Source: JBKQHQ01 sp052148715
GTDB lineage: Bacteria; Pseudomonadota; Alphaproteobacteria; Rhizobiales; Xanthobacteraceae
NCBI GenBank assembly: GCA_052148715.1
Contig: JBKQHQ010000064.1
Coordinates: 1 to 31,653, forward strand
Direction: 5' to 3'
Length of the DNA stretch: 31,653 nt
Numbering within the stretch: the stretch's first letter is position 1; each line of letters starts with the position of its first letter. The position numbers and the translations under genes were made by a program. The notes below the pieces were generated by a model that worked only from the letters and a program-made list of their open reading frames with translations, was not told where the DNA came from and did no database searches. Positions 13,810 through 23,436 of this stretch are shown here, in pieces.

Positions 13810-16664
13810 TCTTGCTGGATGCCCTTCGCCGTGGGCTCGCGGTGACGACGGATGCGCTTGATCCCGCAACGGTCGAAGCAACGGCGAATGCGGCCCGGCA
13901 GAGTCTGCGCGAGCCATGGTCGATCTCGCAACAAGAGAATCCGCGAGTGACTGCGGCGCTCATCGTCGATGCTCCGAGGAGGGATGAGGCGGGCTTGCGG
14001 GGCGAACCCCTGATCGTGCGCGGAGGGCCGCGGAGTGGCCTCGCCCGCCAGCTTGGGCGTGCTACTCTCTGGGGCGGGCGGAACCGCCTGGACAGTAAAT
14101 CATACGTAGCTGTCATCAACGCCCTGCTGGCGGCCGCGGTGCAATACCAGCTCGTTCGATCGGTTCCGACGACCTTCGACATTGATGGGTGGCGTCTGGC
14201 TGCAAATGCCGTGCGTCTCGTCGCCGCCGATGGCCGTGCGGGCGGCCGGGCTTCGAATCCCTACTTTATTGAACTCTATCGGACGCTCGCGGACGAGCTG
14301 GCCAGCGGTGGTGAGGCATTGTTCGGGCTGGAGGGTCGGGAACACACCGCGCAGGTCGATCAGACACGCCGTGAGTGGCGCGAATGGCGCTTCCGCTGGG
14401 GCGAAGACGATCGTGCCAAGCTCATACAAGCGAAGGAGGACCTGCGCCAAGCCGGTGAACCGAATGTCTTTCTACCTGCGCTTTTTTGCTCGCCAACCAT
14501 GGAGCTTGGCGTCGACATCTCGGCGCTCAACGCCGTGTACATGCGGAACATGCCGCCCACACCCGCCAACTACGCGCAACGCTCGGGTCGCGCTGGACGT
14601 TCAGGCCAGGGAGCGCTCGTGGTAACCTATTGCTCGGCTCAAGGCCCGCACGATCAATATTATTTTCGCACGCCGCAAGCGATGGTGAAGGGTATTGTGC
14701 GGCCGCCAGCGATCGACCTTGCGAACCGAGACCTCATCGAAGCGCATCTCCACGCGGTTTGGTTGGCCGAATCGAAACGTGAACTCGCCGCGGACATCCC
14801 GCATGTTCTCGATCTTAAGGATTCCGGCCTGCCCGTACAGCCGGACATCGCCGAGGCATTCTCGGCGGTTGATTTGAGCGCCCGCGCAGCTATATCAATG
14901 CAGCGCATCTTGCGGAGTGTCGAAAGCGAGCTCACGGACACTGCCGCGCCATGGGCAGTTGATCGCAAGGCGCTGGCAGAGGCCACTGCAGCCGCAGCCG
15001 CGACCCGGTTTTCTGGCGCATTCACCCGCTGGCGTCAGCTCTACGAAGGCGCCCGGGCTCAATTGGTGGACGCAAACCGTCGGTCCGAGATGCATGGTCT
15101 CTCCGGAGCCGAGCGTAGGGAAGCCAAGATCCAACAAGCACAGGCCAACGAGCAGCTCGCGTTGCTCGAGCGAGGCACGGCGACCGGCGGATCGGATTTC
15201 TCAACCTACCGCTATCTCGCGACCGAAGGATTCCTCCCTGGCTATAATTTTCCGCGGCTGCCGCTGTATGCCTATGTGCCGGCCGTGAGTGGAGGCGGAC
15301 CGAAGGCCGCGTATCTCCAACGTGCTCGTTTTCTTGCGATCTCGGAGTTCGGCCCGCGCAGTCTGATCTATCACGAGGGGCGTGCCTACCGGGTCTACAA
15401 GGCCAAGCTGCCGCCGGGAATTCGGTCGGAGGAGGGCGGGCGCCTCGTCACGACGGTGCTGTACGTCTGCGATGAATGCGGTGCTGCGCACGAGGCCAAC
15501 GAGCCCGAGCGCTGTCACGCCTGCGACGCGCAGATGGGCAGCGTCGATCCGATCCGCAACGTGCTTCGCATCGACAATGTAGAGACGCTTCCTGCCGAGC
15601 GGATAACTGCTAACGACGAGGATCGGCAGCGACAAGGGTTCGATATACAGACTGTGTTTGCTTGGCCGCGGCGCGATGGCGCGCTCGATATCGCGGCCTC
15701 TATCGCAAGTGATGAGGACGGGCCCGTCCTGTCTCTCGCTTACGCGACGGGCGCGACCATCAGCCGTTTGAACAAGGGTCTTCGTCGGCGCAAGGCGAAG
15801 AGTATTCTCGGTTTTGCAATGGATCCCGCGACCGGTCGCTGGACCGGGGGCCCAGCCGAGGGCGACGATGATGGCTCTGTGAATGGACAGGTTGCGCAGC
15901 GCATCGTACCGATAGTCCGGGACAATAAGAACGCCCTGCTTCTGCGTTTGCCAACACAATTGACCAAAGCGGCGATGGCAACGCTTCAGCACGCACTCGC
16001 TCGAGGCCTCGAGCTCGTCTTCCAGCTTGAAGAAGGAGAGGTATTGACCGAGCCGGTGCCTTCGCGCGAGAATCGACGCGCTATTCTCGCCTTTGAGGCC
16101 AGTGAGGGCGGCGCCGGCGTGCTTGGGCGCGTGGCAATGGATGCGGAGGCGGTCGCGCGCGTTGCACGAACGGCACTTGAGCTGATGCACTTCCCCGACA
16201 TCGAAGCGGCGGTAACGTCGGCAGATCCATCCCGTCTCATTGAAGACGAACAGGCGAATTGTGTCAAAGGCTGCTACCGGTGTCTTCTTTCCTATTATAA
16301 CCAACCGGATCACGAGCTGATCGACCGCACCGATGACGAGGTGCGATCGATTTTGTTGCGGCTCGCGTGCAGCAAAGTTGTTCCAGTAAAGCCACAGCAA
16401 GCACCAATCCTTAACCGCGATTGGCCTGCGGCACTGGCGCGGTGGGGTCTTCCTGCGCCTGACGGCGATCCGCTCACGGTCAAAGAAGGGACGATACTCC
16501 CGCTTGCTTGGCGAGCGCATCTCACCGCGGCGGCGATTGGGTCAATCGATCCTGAAGCGCGCGCTGCGGCTGAGGCGCTGGGCTTCACGGTAGCACTTCT
16601 GCCCGAGACGCCAGGGGATACGGCACCGCCCGAGCTCGCAGAATTGCTTGGAGCGCCTGCATGA
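13554..16664 (+). CDS. DUF1998-class helicase, C-terminal part with helicase C and DUF1998/zinc domains
   Basis: This frame holds the rest of the helicase; real sequence begins at about 13582 (VGQIEAEKTLARVLAHRVW), immediately after a G5 run where one G seems lost. The M at 13554 is not a genuine start. It contains helicase motifs V and VI in PTMELGVDISALNAVYMR and QRSGRAGRSGQ (about 14497-14610). A zinc-ribbon-like CDECGAAHEANEPERCHACD follows near 15470-15530. A C-terminal DUF1998/MZB region has EASEGGAGVLGR (about 16100) and the four-cysteine-type CVKGCYRCLLSYYNQPDH (16260-16313). DUF1998 in one chain with a helicase is the mark of Druantia DruE, while DISARM splits these between DrmA and DrmB. 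About 130 residues beyond the cysteine motif are unassigned. The stop overlaps the next start as ATGA, so the operon is translationally coupled. Confidence 0.85.
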   Translation: MDARPGNQGVGQIEAEKTLARVLAHRVWADQRRGWRFTNPSLEELGLVRAEYLALDELASDESAFANAPPELRLAAPKTRRAALLILLDALRRGLAVTTDALDPATVEATANAARQSLREPWSISQQENPRVTAALIVDAPRRDEAGLRGEPLIVRGGPRSGLARQLGRATLWGGRNRLDSKSYVAVINALLAAAVQYQLVRSVPTTFDIDGWRLAANAVRLVAADGRAGGRASNPYFIELYRTLADELASGGEALFGLEGREHTAQVDQTRREWREWRFRWGEDDRAKLIQAKEDLRQAGEPNVFLPALFCSPTMELGVDISALNAVYMRNMPPTPANYAQRSGRAGRSGQGALVVTYCSAQGPHDQYYFRTPQAMVKGIVRPPAIDLANRDLIEAHLHAVWLAESKRELAADIPHVLDLKDSGLPVQPDIAEAFSAVDLSARAAISMQRILRSVESELTDTAAPWAVDRKALAEATAAAAATRFSGAFTRWRQLYEGARAQLVDANRRSEMHGLSGAERREAKIQQAQANEQLALLERGTATGGSDFSTYRYLATEGFLPGYNFPRLPLYAYVPAVSGGGPKAAYLQRARFLAISEFGPRSLIYHEGRAYRVYKAKLPPGIRSEEGGRLVTTVLYVCDECGAAHEANEPERCHACDAQMGSVDPIRNVLRIDNVETLPAERITANDEDRQRQGFDIQTVFAWPRRDGALDIAASIASDEDGPVLSLAYATGATISRLNKGLRRRKAKSILGFAMDPATGRWTGGPAEGDDDGSVNGQVAQRIVPIVRDNKNALLLRLPTQLTKAAMATLQHALARGLELVFQLEEGEVLTEPVPSRENRRAILAFEASEGGAGVLGRVAMDAEAVARVARTALELMHFPDIEAAVTSADPSRLIEDEQANCVKGCYRCLLSYYNQPDHELIDRTDDEVRSILLRLACSKVVPVKPQQAPILNRDWPAALARWGLPAPDGDPLTVKEGTILPLAWRAHLTAAAIGSIDPEARAAAEALGFTVALLPETPGDTAPPELAELLGAPA

Positions 16665-19417
16665 CCGTGTTCGTACCGGGAGACCTGGTCTTTGCACGGG
16701 GCCGCGAGTGGGTCACGCTTCCCTCTCCCGATGACGAAACCCTGCATTTGCGGCCGCTTTCCGGGGCCGAAGCCGATGTGCAAGTGATCCACCCGGCGCT
16801 GGAGCGTGAGCCGGTGCGCGCGGCCCGGTTTTCGATGCCGACCACGGACGAAATCTCGACCCAAGAGGGCGCGCGACTGCTCTCGGAGGCGTTGCGAATG
16901 TCCCTTAGACGAGGTGCCGGACCATTTCGTTCGGCAGCTCGTCTAGGCTTTGAGCCGCGCGCGTATCAGCTAGTTCCGCTGCTAATGGCGCTGCGACTGC
17001 CTATCGTTCGCCTCCTCATCGCCGATGACGTTGGTATCGGGAAGACCATCGAAGCAGGACTGATCCTGCGCGAGCTGATCGACCGTGGCGAGGCGGATCG
17101 GTTCGCCATTTTGTGTCCACCCCACCTGGTCGAGCAATGGACGGATGAACTAAGGACCAAGTTCGATCTCGATGCTGTCGCTGTCACGGCTACGTCGGCT
17201 TCTCGGCTCGAACGCGGCCTACCAGCCTCGCAGACGCTGTTTGATGCGTATCCCTTCACGGTGGTCAGTCTCGATTACATCAAGGCCGAGCGTCGGCGAG
17301 AGGGTTTCGCGCGAGCGTGCCCGGCCCTCGCCGTCGTGGATGAAGCGCACGCCTGCGTCGGCACCCATCAAAGTCGACAGCAACGCTTCGAGTTGTTGAA
17401 GCGTCTGGCTGATGATCGTGATCGGCATTTGATCCTACTTACAGCCACCCCGCACAGCGGCGACGAAGAAGCGTTTGACCGGCTCCTCAGCTTGCTCGAC
17501 GAAGGGTTTGGCGGCGGAACATTTGATGACGATGCTTCGCGCATACGCCTCGCCCGCCATTTCGTGCAGCGCCGACGGATCGACATTACGGGCCGCGAGT
17601 GGGGGGAGGAGCGGGCGTTCCCGCACCACGAAACGGCAGAGTGTCTTTACGAACTCGGCGCTGCGCACCGTGGGTTCCACGACGCCGTGCTTGACTATTG
17701 TTTTGGTGTGGTCGAGGGCGCCGGGCCCGACCAGCGCCGGCGACGGCTGGCCTTCTGGGGGACGCTTGCCCTGATGCGCTGCGTCGGCTCGTCGCCGGCC
17801 GCAGCCGCGAGTGCGCTTCGCAACCGGCTCGCGGCCGATCCCGATCGTCTCGAGGAACAGGTCTTCGACGATGATGCGGATGATGCGGATGCCGTCGATG
17901 TTGAACCCTCATCGGGGTTCGACGAAGCGAGTCCGCTGGGCGGGCTGCTTGCGCAGGCGGAGCGTCTCGCCAAGGCCGCTGACCCGAAGCTCGATGCGGT
18001 CGCGAATGCCCTGAGGCCGCTGATTGGAGCCGGCGCCAATCCCGTCGTCTTTTGCCGATTCATCGCTACCGCCGAGCACGTGGCAAAGGGGTTGTGCAAG
18101 ACGTTCCCGAAGCTTCGCATTGAAGTAGTTACCGGCGAGCTCCCAGCCGACGACCGCCGCGCGCGCGTCGAGTCCATGGGCGAAGCGGAACAGCGGCTCC
18201 TAGTCGCCACCGATTGCCTGTCAGAAGGTGTCAATCTCCAGAGCTTGTTTGACACGGTCGTCCATTACGACCTCTCGTGGAACCCGACGCGCCACCAGCA
18301 ACGCGAGGGCCGCGTGGACCGCTTCGGCCAACCCACGCCGCTCGTTCGATCGCTTCTGCTGTACTCGCCGGACAGCGCAATCGATGGCGCGGTGCTCGAT
18401 GTGATCCTACGCAAGGCAGAGGCGATCCGAAGAGCAACGGGCGTCATGGTCCCGTTACCGGAGGAGCGCGGCGCCGTCACCGGCGCGTTGATGAATGCGG
18501 TGATGCTCCGCAAGGGACGTTCGCAACAGCTAAGCCTTGATTTCGGCCTCGCGGCCGACGCGAAGGCGATGGAGATGTGCTGGCGTAGCGCTGAGGAGGG
18601 AGAGCGGCGTTCGCGCACCCGCTTCGCTCAGAACATGCTGAAGCCTGCGGAGGTGATTCCTGAATGGCAGCGGTGGCGCGAGCTGCTGGGCAGCCCAGAT
18701 CAGGTTCGCCGGTTTGTCGAGCGCGCAATGAGCCGACTCGATGCGCCACTGGAACGGACGAAGGCGGGCACCGAGCGGGCGCACCTCGCCGCCCTTCCCA
18801 CGGCAGTCGCCGAGCGGCTATCGGCGCGTGGGCTTGAAGGAACCGTGCGGCTGGCTTTCGAGGAGCCACCGGCGACTGGTGCTGAAATGGTTGGTCGCTG
18901 CCACCCGTTGCCCGCGACCCTTGCAGAGAGTCTGCTGGAAAGCGTTCTTGATCCTGCCTCGAGCCCTGTCCCATCGCTGGGGCGCGCCGGCGCGTGGCCG
19001 ACTTCGGCCGTTAAGATCATCACCACGGTCGCGCTGCTTAGGCTGCGCTACAAACTGACGATTCATGGCCGGCGCGAGCGCCTGTTGCTCGCAGAAGAAG
19101 CGGGAGTGCTTGGTTTTGCAGGCACATCGGCCGAGCCAACGTGCGAAGGTGAGACAGCGCGAGAACTGTTAGAGCATTCGGCAACCGGGGATCTTGCCCC
19201 CGGCGCACGGCAACGTTTGCTCAACCAGGCTCGCGAGCGGGTTGCCAAAGCTTTGGAAGGATCGATCGGGGCATATGCCCGCGCGCGGGCGGCAACGCTT
19301 AGCGAGGATCACGCCCGCGTCCGCATCGCGGCAACGGGCGGCGCGCGCGTTACCGTCGAGCCGGTGCTCCCCGTCGATATCATCGGCCTCTATGTTTTGG
19401 TTCCAGCGGGGCTGTGA
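16661..19417 (+). CDS. SNF2/HepA-like DEAH helicase, DISARM DrmD type
   Basis: This 918-residue protein is a SNF2-family DNA translocase. The first RecA lobe has Walker A DDVGIGKT (122-129, Lys128), DEAH (227-230) and TATPHSG (about 258-264). The second lobe has VATDCLSEGVNLQ and RHQQREGRVDRFGQ (about residues 510-555), the double-arginine motif VI of SNF2 enzymes. An acidic insert (DDDADDADAVDVE, about 404-416) lies between the lobes. About 360 residues follow with no recognised domain. Length and domain order match DrmD of class 1 DISARM and other helicases beside Eco57I-type methylases. It overlaps the upstream helicase gene by 4 bases, and the methylase gene starts 3 bases after its stop. 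It probably works with the methylase in recognising or remodelling foreign DNA. Confidence 0.85.
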   Translation: MTVFVPGDLVFARGREWVTLPSPDDETLHLRPLSGAEADVQVIHPALEREPVRAARFSMPTTDEISTQEGARLLSEALRMSLRRGAGPFRSAARLGFEPRAYQLVPLLMALRLPIVRLLIADDVGIGKTIEAGLILRELIDRGEADRFAILCPPHLVEQWTDELRTKFDLDAVAVTATSASRLERGLPASQTLFDAYPFTVVSLDYIKAERRREGFARACPALAVVDEAHACVGTHQSRQQRFELLKRLADDRDRHLILLTATPHSGDEEAFDRLLSLLDEGFGGGTFDDDASRIRLARHFVQRRRIDITGREWGEERAFPHHETAECLYELGAAHRGFHDAVLDYCFGVVEGAGPDQRRRRLAFWGTLALMRCVGSSPAAAASALRNRLAADPDRLEEQVFDDDADDADAVDVEPSSGFDEASPLGGLLAQAERLAKAADPKLDAVANALRPLIGAGANPVVFCRFIATAEHVAKGLCKTFPKLRIEVVTGELPADDRRARVESMGEAEQRLLVATDCLSEGVNLQSLFDTVVHYDLSWNPTRHQQREGRVDRFGQPTPLVRSLLLYSPDSAIDGAVLDVILRKAEAIRRATGVMVPLPEERGAVTGALMNAVMLRKGRSQQLSLDFGLAADAKAMEMCWRSAEEGERRSRTRFAQNMLKPAEVIPEWQRWRELLGSPDQVRRFVERAMSRLDAPLERTKAGTERAHLAALPTAVAERLSARGLEGTVRLAFEEPPATGAEMVGRCHPLPATLAESLLESVLDPASSPVPSLGRAGAWPTSAVKIITTVALLRLRYKLTIHGRRERLLLAEEAGVLGFAGTSAEPTCEGETARELLEHSATGDLAPGARQRLLNQARERVAKALEGSIGAYARARAATLSEDHARVRIAATGGARVTVEPVLPVDIIGLYVLVPAGL

Positions 19418-19420
19418 ACG

Positions 19421-19504
19421 ATGGCGCGCACCCGTCGGACTCCCGCACTCGTGTTTGATGCCATCACAATCGAAGGCGCTCTGATCGCACCGGCGATGCT
19501 CGCC
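19421..19504 (+). pseudogene. Displaced 5' end of the methylase gene (before a frameshift)
   Basis: An ATG 3 bases after the SNF2 helicase stop opens a frame reading MARTRRTPALVFDAITIEGA and on to APAMLA. After about 19504 the sensible reading moves to the frame of the main methylase ORF: RIAHHQAGAQDEADYGVPRG, then LTLRDEIARYFRIGQALLAEL, which runs without a stop into the annotated methylase. One missing base, most simply a C in CTCGCCGG at about 19503, restores a continuous protein of about 1338 residues. The spacing to the SNF2 gene is what an intact operon would show, and the out-of-frame continuation of the ATG frame past this point has no protein-like character. Confidence 0.7.
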
Positions 19505-19614
19505 GGATTGCCCACCATCAAGCGGGCGCACAAGACGAGGCCGATTACGGAGTTCCGAGGGGCCTTACCCTACGCGATGAGATCGCGCGCTATTTCCGCA
19601 TCGGCCAAGCCCTG

Positions 19615-22600
19615 TTGGCCGAGCTGATGGCAAGCCCCACACCGTCCGCCGCCGCGACGGTTGGATTCATCGAAAAGCTGCTGCACCATGTATTCGGTTT
19701 TGGCGATCTGCGCCGCGTTGGGACGCGCACCCTCGGAGGTCGACAGTTCGCCGTCACCCTCGAAGGGCTTGACGGTCGAGTGCCGGTGGTAGTCGTGCCG
19801 CCGACCGATGACCTGGATCGCCCGAGCACACACCTGCCGACCGAAGGCCGCCGGCGCTCGGCCGCGTCCGCCCTGCAGGACTGGCTTAACGCGAGTGAAC
19901 ACAGCCAATGGGGCGTATGCTCGAATGGAGTGTTGCTGCGCCTCGTGCGCGACAACGCCAGCCTGACCCGCCCCGCCTATATCGAAGCGAACCTGCGGCG
20001 CATCTTCGAAAGTGAAGCATTTTCTGATTTTGCGGCCCTGTGGCTGCTGGTTCATGCCAGCCGCTTCGGCGTTCCCGGCACAGTGCCGACCGACTGTGCG
20101 CTCGAACGATGGCGCGATGCCGGTCAGCGCGAAGGCGAACGGGCATTGAAGGAGCTGAGCAGTGGGGTCGAGGCAGCAGTCAAGAGCCTCGGCAATGGGT
20201 TTTTGGTCCATCCGCAAAATTCCGCGCTCGTTGAGCGGCTTCGGACGGGCGCGCTGGCGCTTCCAGAGTTTTTTGGACAATTGCTGCGGCTTGTCTATCG
20301 ACTGATCTTCATGCTCGCTGCTGAGGACCGCGATCTGCTGCATGCACCCGGTGCGAGCGCCAGAGCGCGGAAGCTCTATGCCGATGGATACTCGGTCGGG
20401 GGTCTGCGCGACCGTGCAATCCGGCGTGCCGCATGGGATCGGCATCACGACCGATGGGAAGGGCTGCTTATCGCTTTTGCCGCGCTCGCCAGCGGTGAGC
20501 CGCGGCTAGGTTTGCCGGCGCTCAATGGGCTGTTCGGCCACAGCACCATCCGGGATCTCGAGAACGCCAGGCTTGCCAATCGCAACCTTATGGAAGCGAT
20601 CTATCGGCTCGCTTGGTTGAAGGAGGCCTCCGGTCTTGTCCCGGTGAACTGGCGCGACATGGAGACCGAGGAGCTAGGCTCCGTCTATGAGAGCCTGCTG
20701 GAGCTCACGCCACGCCTTACTGACGATGGCCGCGGCTTTGCCTTTGCCCGGGGCCGCGAAGCCGAGGGCCATGCGCGCAAGACGAGCGGAAGCTACTACA
20801 CGCCCGATAGTCTCGTGCAGGCCCTTCTCGATAGCGCACTCGACCCGGTGCTAGAACGCGTCGAGGCCGAGGCGGACGATGCGGCCGAGGCTCTCCTCTC
20901 GGTGACGGTCGTCGACCCGGCGTGCGGCTCAGGCCATTTCCTGCTTGCCGCTGCCCGGCGGATTGCAACTCGGCTCGCCCGCGCCCGTACCGGCGGAGTC
21001 GCCTCGCCGGCGGATTATCGCCATGCCCTTCGCGATGTGGTGCGCGCCTGTGTCCACGGTGTCGATCGGAACCCGATGGCGGTCGAGCTCACGAAGGTGG
21101 CGCTGTGGATCGAGACTGTCGAGCCAGGAAAACCGCTCGGTTTCCTTGATGCCAACATTCGTTGTGGCGACGCGCTCCTCGGCCTATTCGATCTGAAGTC
21201 GTTGCAAGACGGCATCCCCGATGCCGCGTACAAGCCGCTTTCGGGCGACGCCAAGGAAACCGCCAAATACTTCGCGAAGCGTAATAAGGCGGAACGCGAA
21301 GGCCAAGGCAGCCTCGACTTTGTTGCCGGCGGCGGACGGCTGCCGGCCGCCTTTCCGATGGTAGGCGAGGCGCGCGCACTACGCGCCATGCCCGAAGATA
21401 GCCCCGAAGAAATCGCAGCAAAGCGCAAGCGGTTCGACGCCGCGCGCGCCGACCCACGGCGCTGGAACCTGCGGATCGCGGCCGATCTGTACATTGCTGC
21501 ATTCCTAGCGCTGAAAGCCGGCGGCGCGCCCGCGAACCGCAACACCGTCACTATCCCGACCACCGCGCATGTGTGGGACGCGATCGCCGGACGCTCCGTG
21601 TATGGTCCGCTGATTGGTCGGGCGCAAGAACTCGTCGGTCTCGCCCGCGCCTTTCACTGGCCGGTGGAATTTCCCGATGTTATCGCGGCGGGGGGCTTCG
21701 ATGTGGTTCTTGGCAATCCGCCCTGGGAGCGGATCAAGCTCCAGGAGCAAGAGTTCTTCGCCGCGCGCGAGCCGGAAATTGCAGAGGCGCCAAACGCGGC
21801 CTCGCGCGGGCGCATGATTGCAAAGCTTAAAGATGCCGAGCCGGGCACGCGGGCTCGGACGCTGTACGATGAATTCGAAACCGAGAAGCGCACTGCCGAC
21901 GCAGCCTCGGTGTTTGCCCGGGCCGGTGGCCGGTTTCCACTGACCGGACGCGGGGACGTCAACACCTATGCGCTTTTCGCTGAATTGTTCGCGAACCTTG
22001 CAAGCCGGCGCGGTCGGGCCGGCGTGATCGTGCCAACGGGTATCGCCACGGACGTTACGACGGCTCCCTTCTTTGGTGCGCTACTGAAGCACAAGCGGCT
22101 GTTCAGTCTGTACGACTTCCAAACTGGACACGGTTTCTTTGACAGTATCGGTCATGCGCGATTCAAATTCTGTCTCTTGACAATGGGACAGGCTGGGACC
22201 GGTCCAGATCAACCGGAATTTAGCTTCTTCTCTCGAACAATCGAGGAGTTCGCGGACCCGCGTCGACACTTCTCGATCTCGCAGGACGCAATTGCTCGTA
22301 TCAATCCGAATACGGTTACTGCCCCAATTTTCCGAACGACCACGGACGCGGATCTCACTGCCGCGATCCACGGACGCGTGCCGGTGTTGATCGATGACGA
22401 GCAAGGCGCGGCCGGTAATCGCTGGGGCGTATCGTTCATGGCCATGTTCCACATGGCAAATGACAGCGGCCTATTCCGCACAGCTGCCCAATTGCGGGCG
22501 GCAGGTTTCCTCCGCTCGGGAACTGCGTGGATAGAGCCTCTCGGAAATCGTCCAGCGCAGGGAGCTCGCGACCTAGTTGGCGGCGGCTCGGAGCAACGTC

Positions 22601-23436
22601 ACCCTGAGCGCTATCTGCCGCTCTATGAAGCCAAACTTACCTCTTTTTTCGATCATCGTGCCTCGTCCTATGGGACTGTAAACGATAGTCGGGGGTATCG
22701 TGTGCTTCCGCAGACGACGGAGGAGGAACACGCGAACCCCAATTTCGAGGTCGAGCCCTTCTACTGGGTGTTAGATGAGCACGTCTCGCAACGTCTCGCT
22801 ACTAGGGGCTGGACACGCGGATGGTTGATGGGATGGCGAGATATCACACATGCGACCAACGAACGAACGCTAATCTCGACGGCTTTCCCTCGCGCGGGGT
22901 GCGGCGATACTCTGCTGTTGATCTTCCCGTCAGCGGAACCGCCTGCGTTGCACAGCTGCCTCATAGCAAACCTTTGTTCACTCGTTCTCGACTACTGTGC
23001 GCGTCAGAAGACCGGTGGTCTTCACCTAAAGTACAACGTCGTAAAGCAACTGCCGATCCTTCCGCCCTCCACCTATACCCCCAATGATCTCGCCTTCATT
23101 GTCCCCCGCTCGCTTGAGCTCAACTACACCAGCCACTCCATGGCGCCGTTTGCACGCGATTTGGGTTATAACGGGCCGCCCTTCGTTTGGAACGAACTGC
23201 GACGCGCCAATATGCGTGCTGAACTCGATGCCTGGTATGCGCGCGCTTACGGCCTTACACGTGACGAACTCCGGTACGTTCTCGACCCCACTGATGTGAA
23301 AGGGCAGGATTATCCATCGGAGACCTTCCGAGTGCTGAAAAAGAACGAGATTGCCCGCTTCCGCGAATACCGTACAGCGCGGCTCGTACTCGCTGCCTAC
23401 GATCAATTGACCAAGCAGCCGATCGCCGCAGAATGA
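19615..23436 (+). CDS. Eco57I-type N6-adenine DNA methyltransferase (DISARM DrmMI/PglX-like)
   Basis: The open frame gives 1273 residues from a TTG; the natural gene very probably starts at 19421 in another frame and is split by a one-base deletion. Methylase motifs are clear. SGSYYTPDSLVQALL (about residues 391-405) is the target/cofactor-binding lead-in, VVDPACGSGHFLLAA (about 432-446) is motif I for S-adenosylmethionine, and VLGNPPWERIKLQ (about 697-709) is the catalytic motif IV NPPW, the sign of adenine N6 methylation. Long flanking helical regions probably recognise DNA, as in PglX and Eco57I-type enzymes. No PD-(D/E)xK nuclease domain is evident in this chain. The TGA overlaps the start of the HNH gene (ATGA), so modification and cleavage functions may be split between the two. 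Its role would be marking self DNA. Confidence 0.87.
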   Translation: MAELMASPTPSAAATVGFIEKLLHHVFGFGDLRRVGTRTLGGRQFAVTLEGLDGRVPVVVVPPTDDLDRPSTHLPTEGRRRSAASALQDWLNASEHSQWGVCSNGVLLRLVRDNASLTRPAYIEANLRRIFESEAFSDFAALWLLVHASRFGVPGTVPTDCALERWRDAGQREGERALKELSSGVEAAVKSLGNGFLVHPQNSALVERLRTGALALPEFFGQLLRLVYRLIFMLAAEDRDLLHAPGASARARKLYADGYSVGGLRDRAIRRAAWDRHHDRWEGLLIAFAALASGEPRLGLPALNGLFGHSTIRDLENARLANRNLMEAIYRLAWLKEASGLVPVNWRDMETEELGSVYESLLELTPRLTDDGRGFAFARGREAEGHARKTSGSYYTPDSLVQALLDSALDPVLERVEAEADDAAEALLSVTVVDPACGSGHFLLAAARRIATRLARARTGGVASPADYRHALRDVVRACVHGVDRNPMAVELTKVALWIETVEPGKPLGFLDANIRCGDALLGLFDLKSLQDGIPDAAYKPLSGDAKETAKYFAKRNKAEREGQGSLDFVAGGGRLPAAFPMVGEARALRAMPEDSPEEIAAKRKRFDAARADPRRWNLRIAADLYIAAFLALKAGGAPANRNTVTIPTTAHVWDAIAGRSVYGPLIGRAQELVGLARAFHWPVEFPDVIAAGGFDVVLGNPPWERIKLQEQEFFAAREPEIAEAPNAASRGRMIAKLKDAEPGTRARTLYDEFETEKRTADAASVFARAGGRFPLTGRGDVNTYALFAELFANLASRRGRAGVIVPTGIATDVTTAPFFGALLKHKRLFSLYDFQTGHGFFDSIGHARFKFCLLTMGQAGTGPDQPEFSFFSRTIEEFADPRRHFSISQDAIARINPNTVTAPIFRTTTDADLTAAIHGRVPVLIDDEQGAAGNRWGVSFMAMFHMANDSGLFRTAAQLRAAGFLRSGTAWIEPLGNRPAQGARDLVGGGSEQRHPERYLPLYEAKLTSFFDHRASSYGTVNDSRGYRVLPQTTEEEHANPNFEVEPFYWVLDEHVSQRLATRGWTRGWLMGWRDITHATNERTLISTAFPRAGCGDTLLLIFPSAEPPALHSCLIANLCSLVLDYCARQKTGGLHLKYNVVKQLPILPPSTYTPNDLAFIVPRSLELNYTSHSMAPFARDLGYNGPPFVWNELRRANMRAELDAWYARAYGLTRDELRYVLDPTDVKGQDYPSETFRVLKKNEIARFREYRTARLVLAAYDQLTKQPIAAE

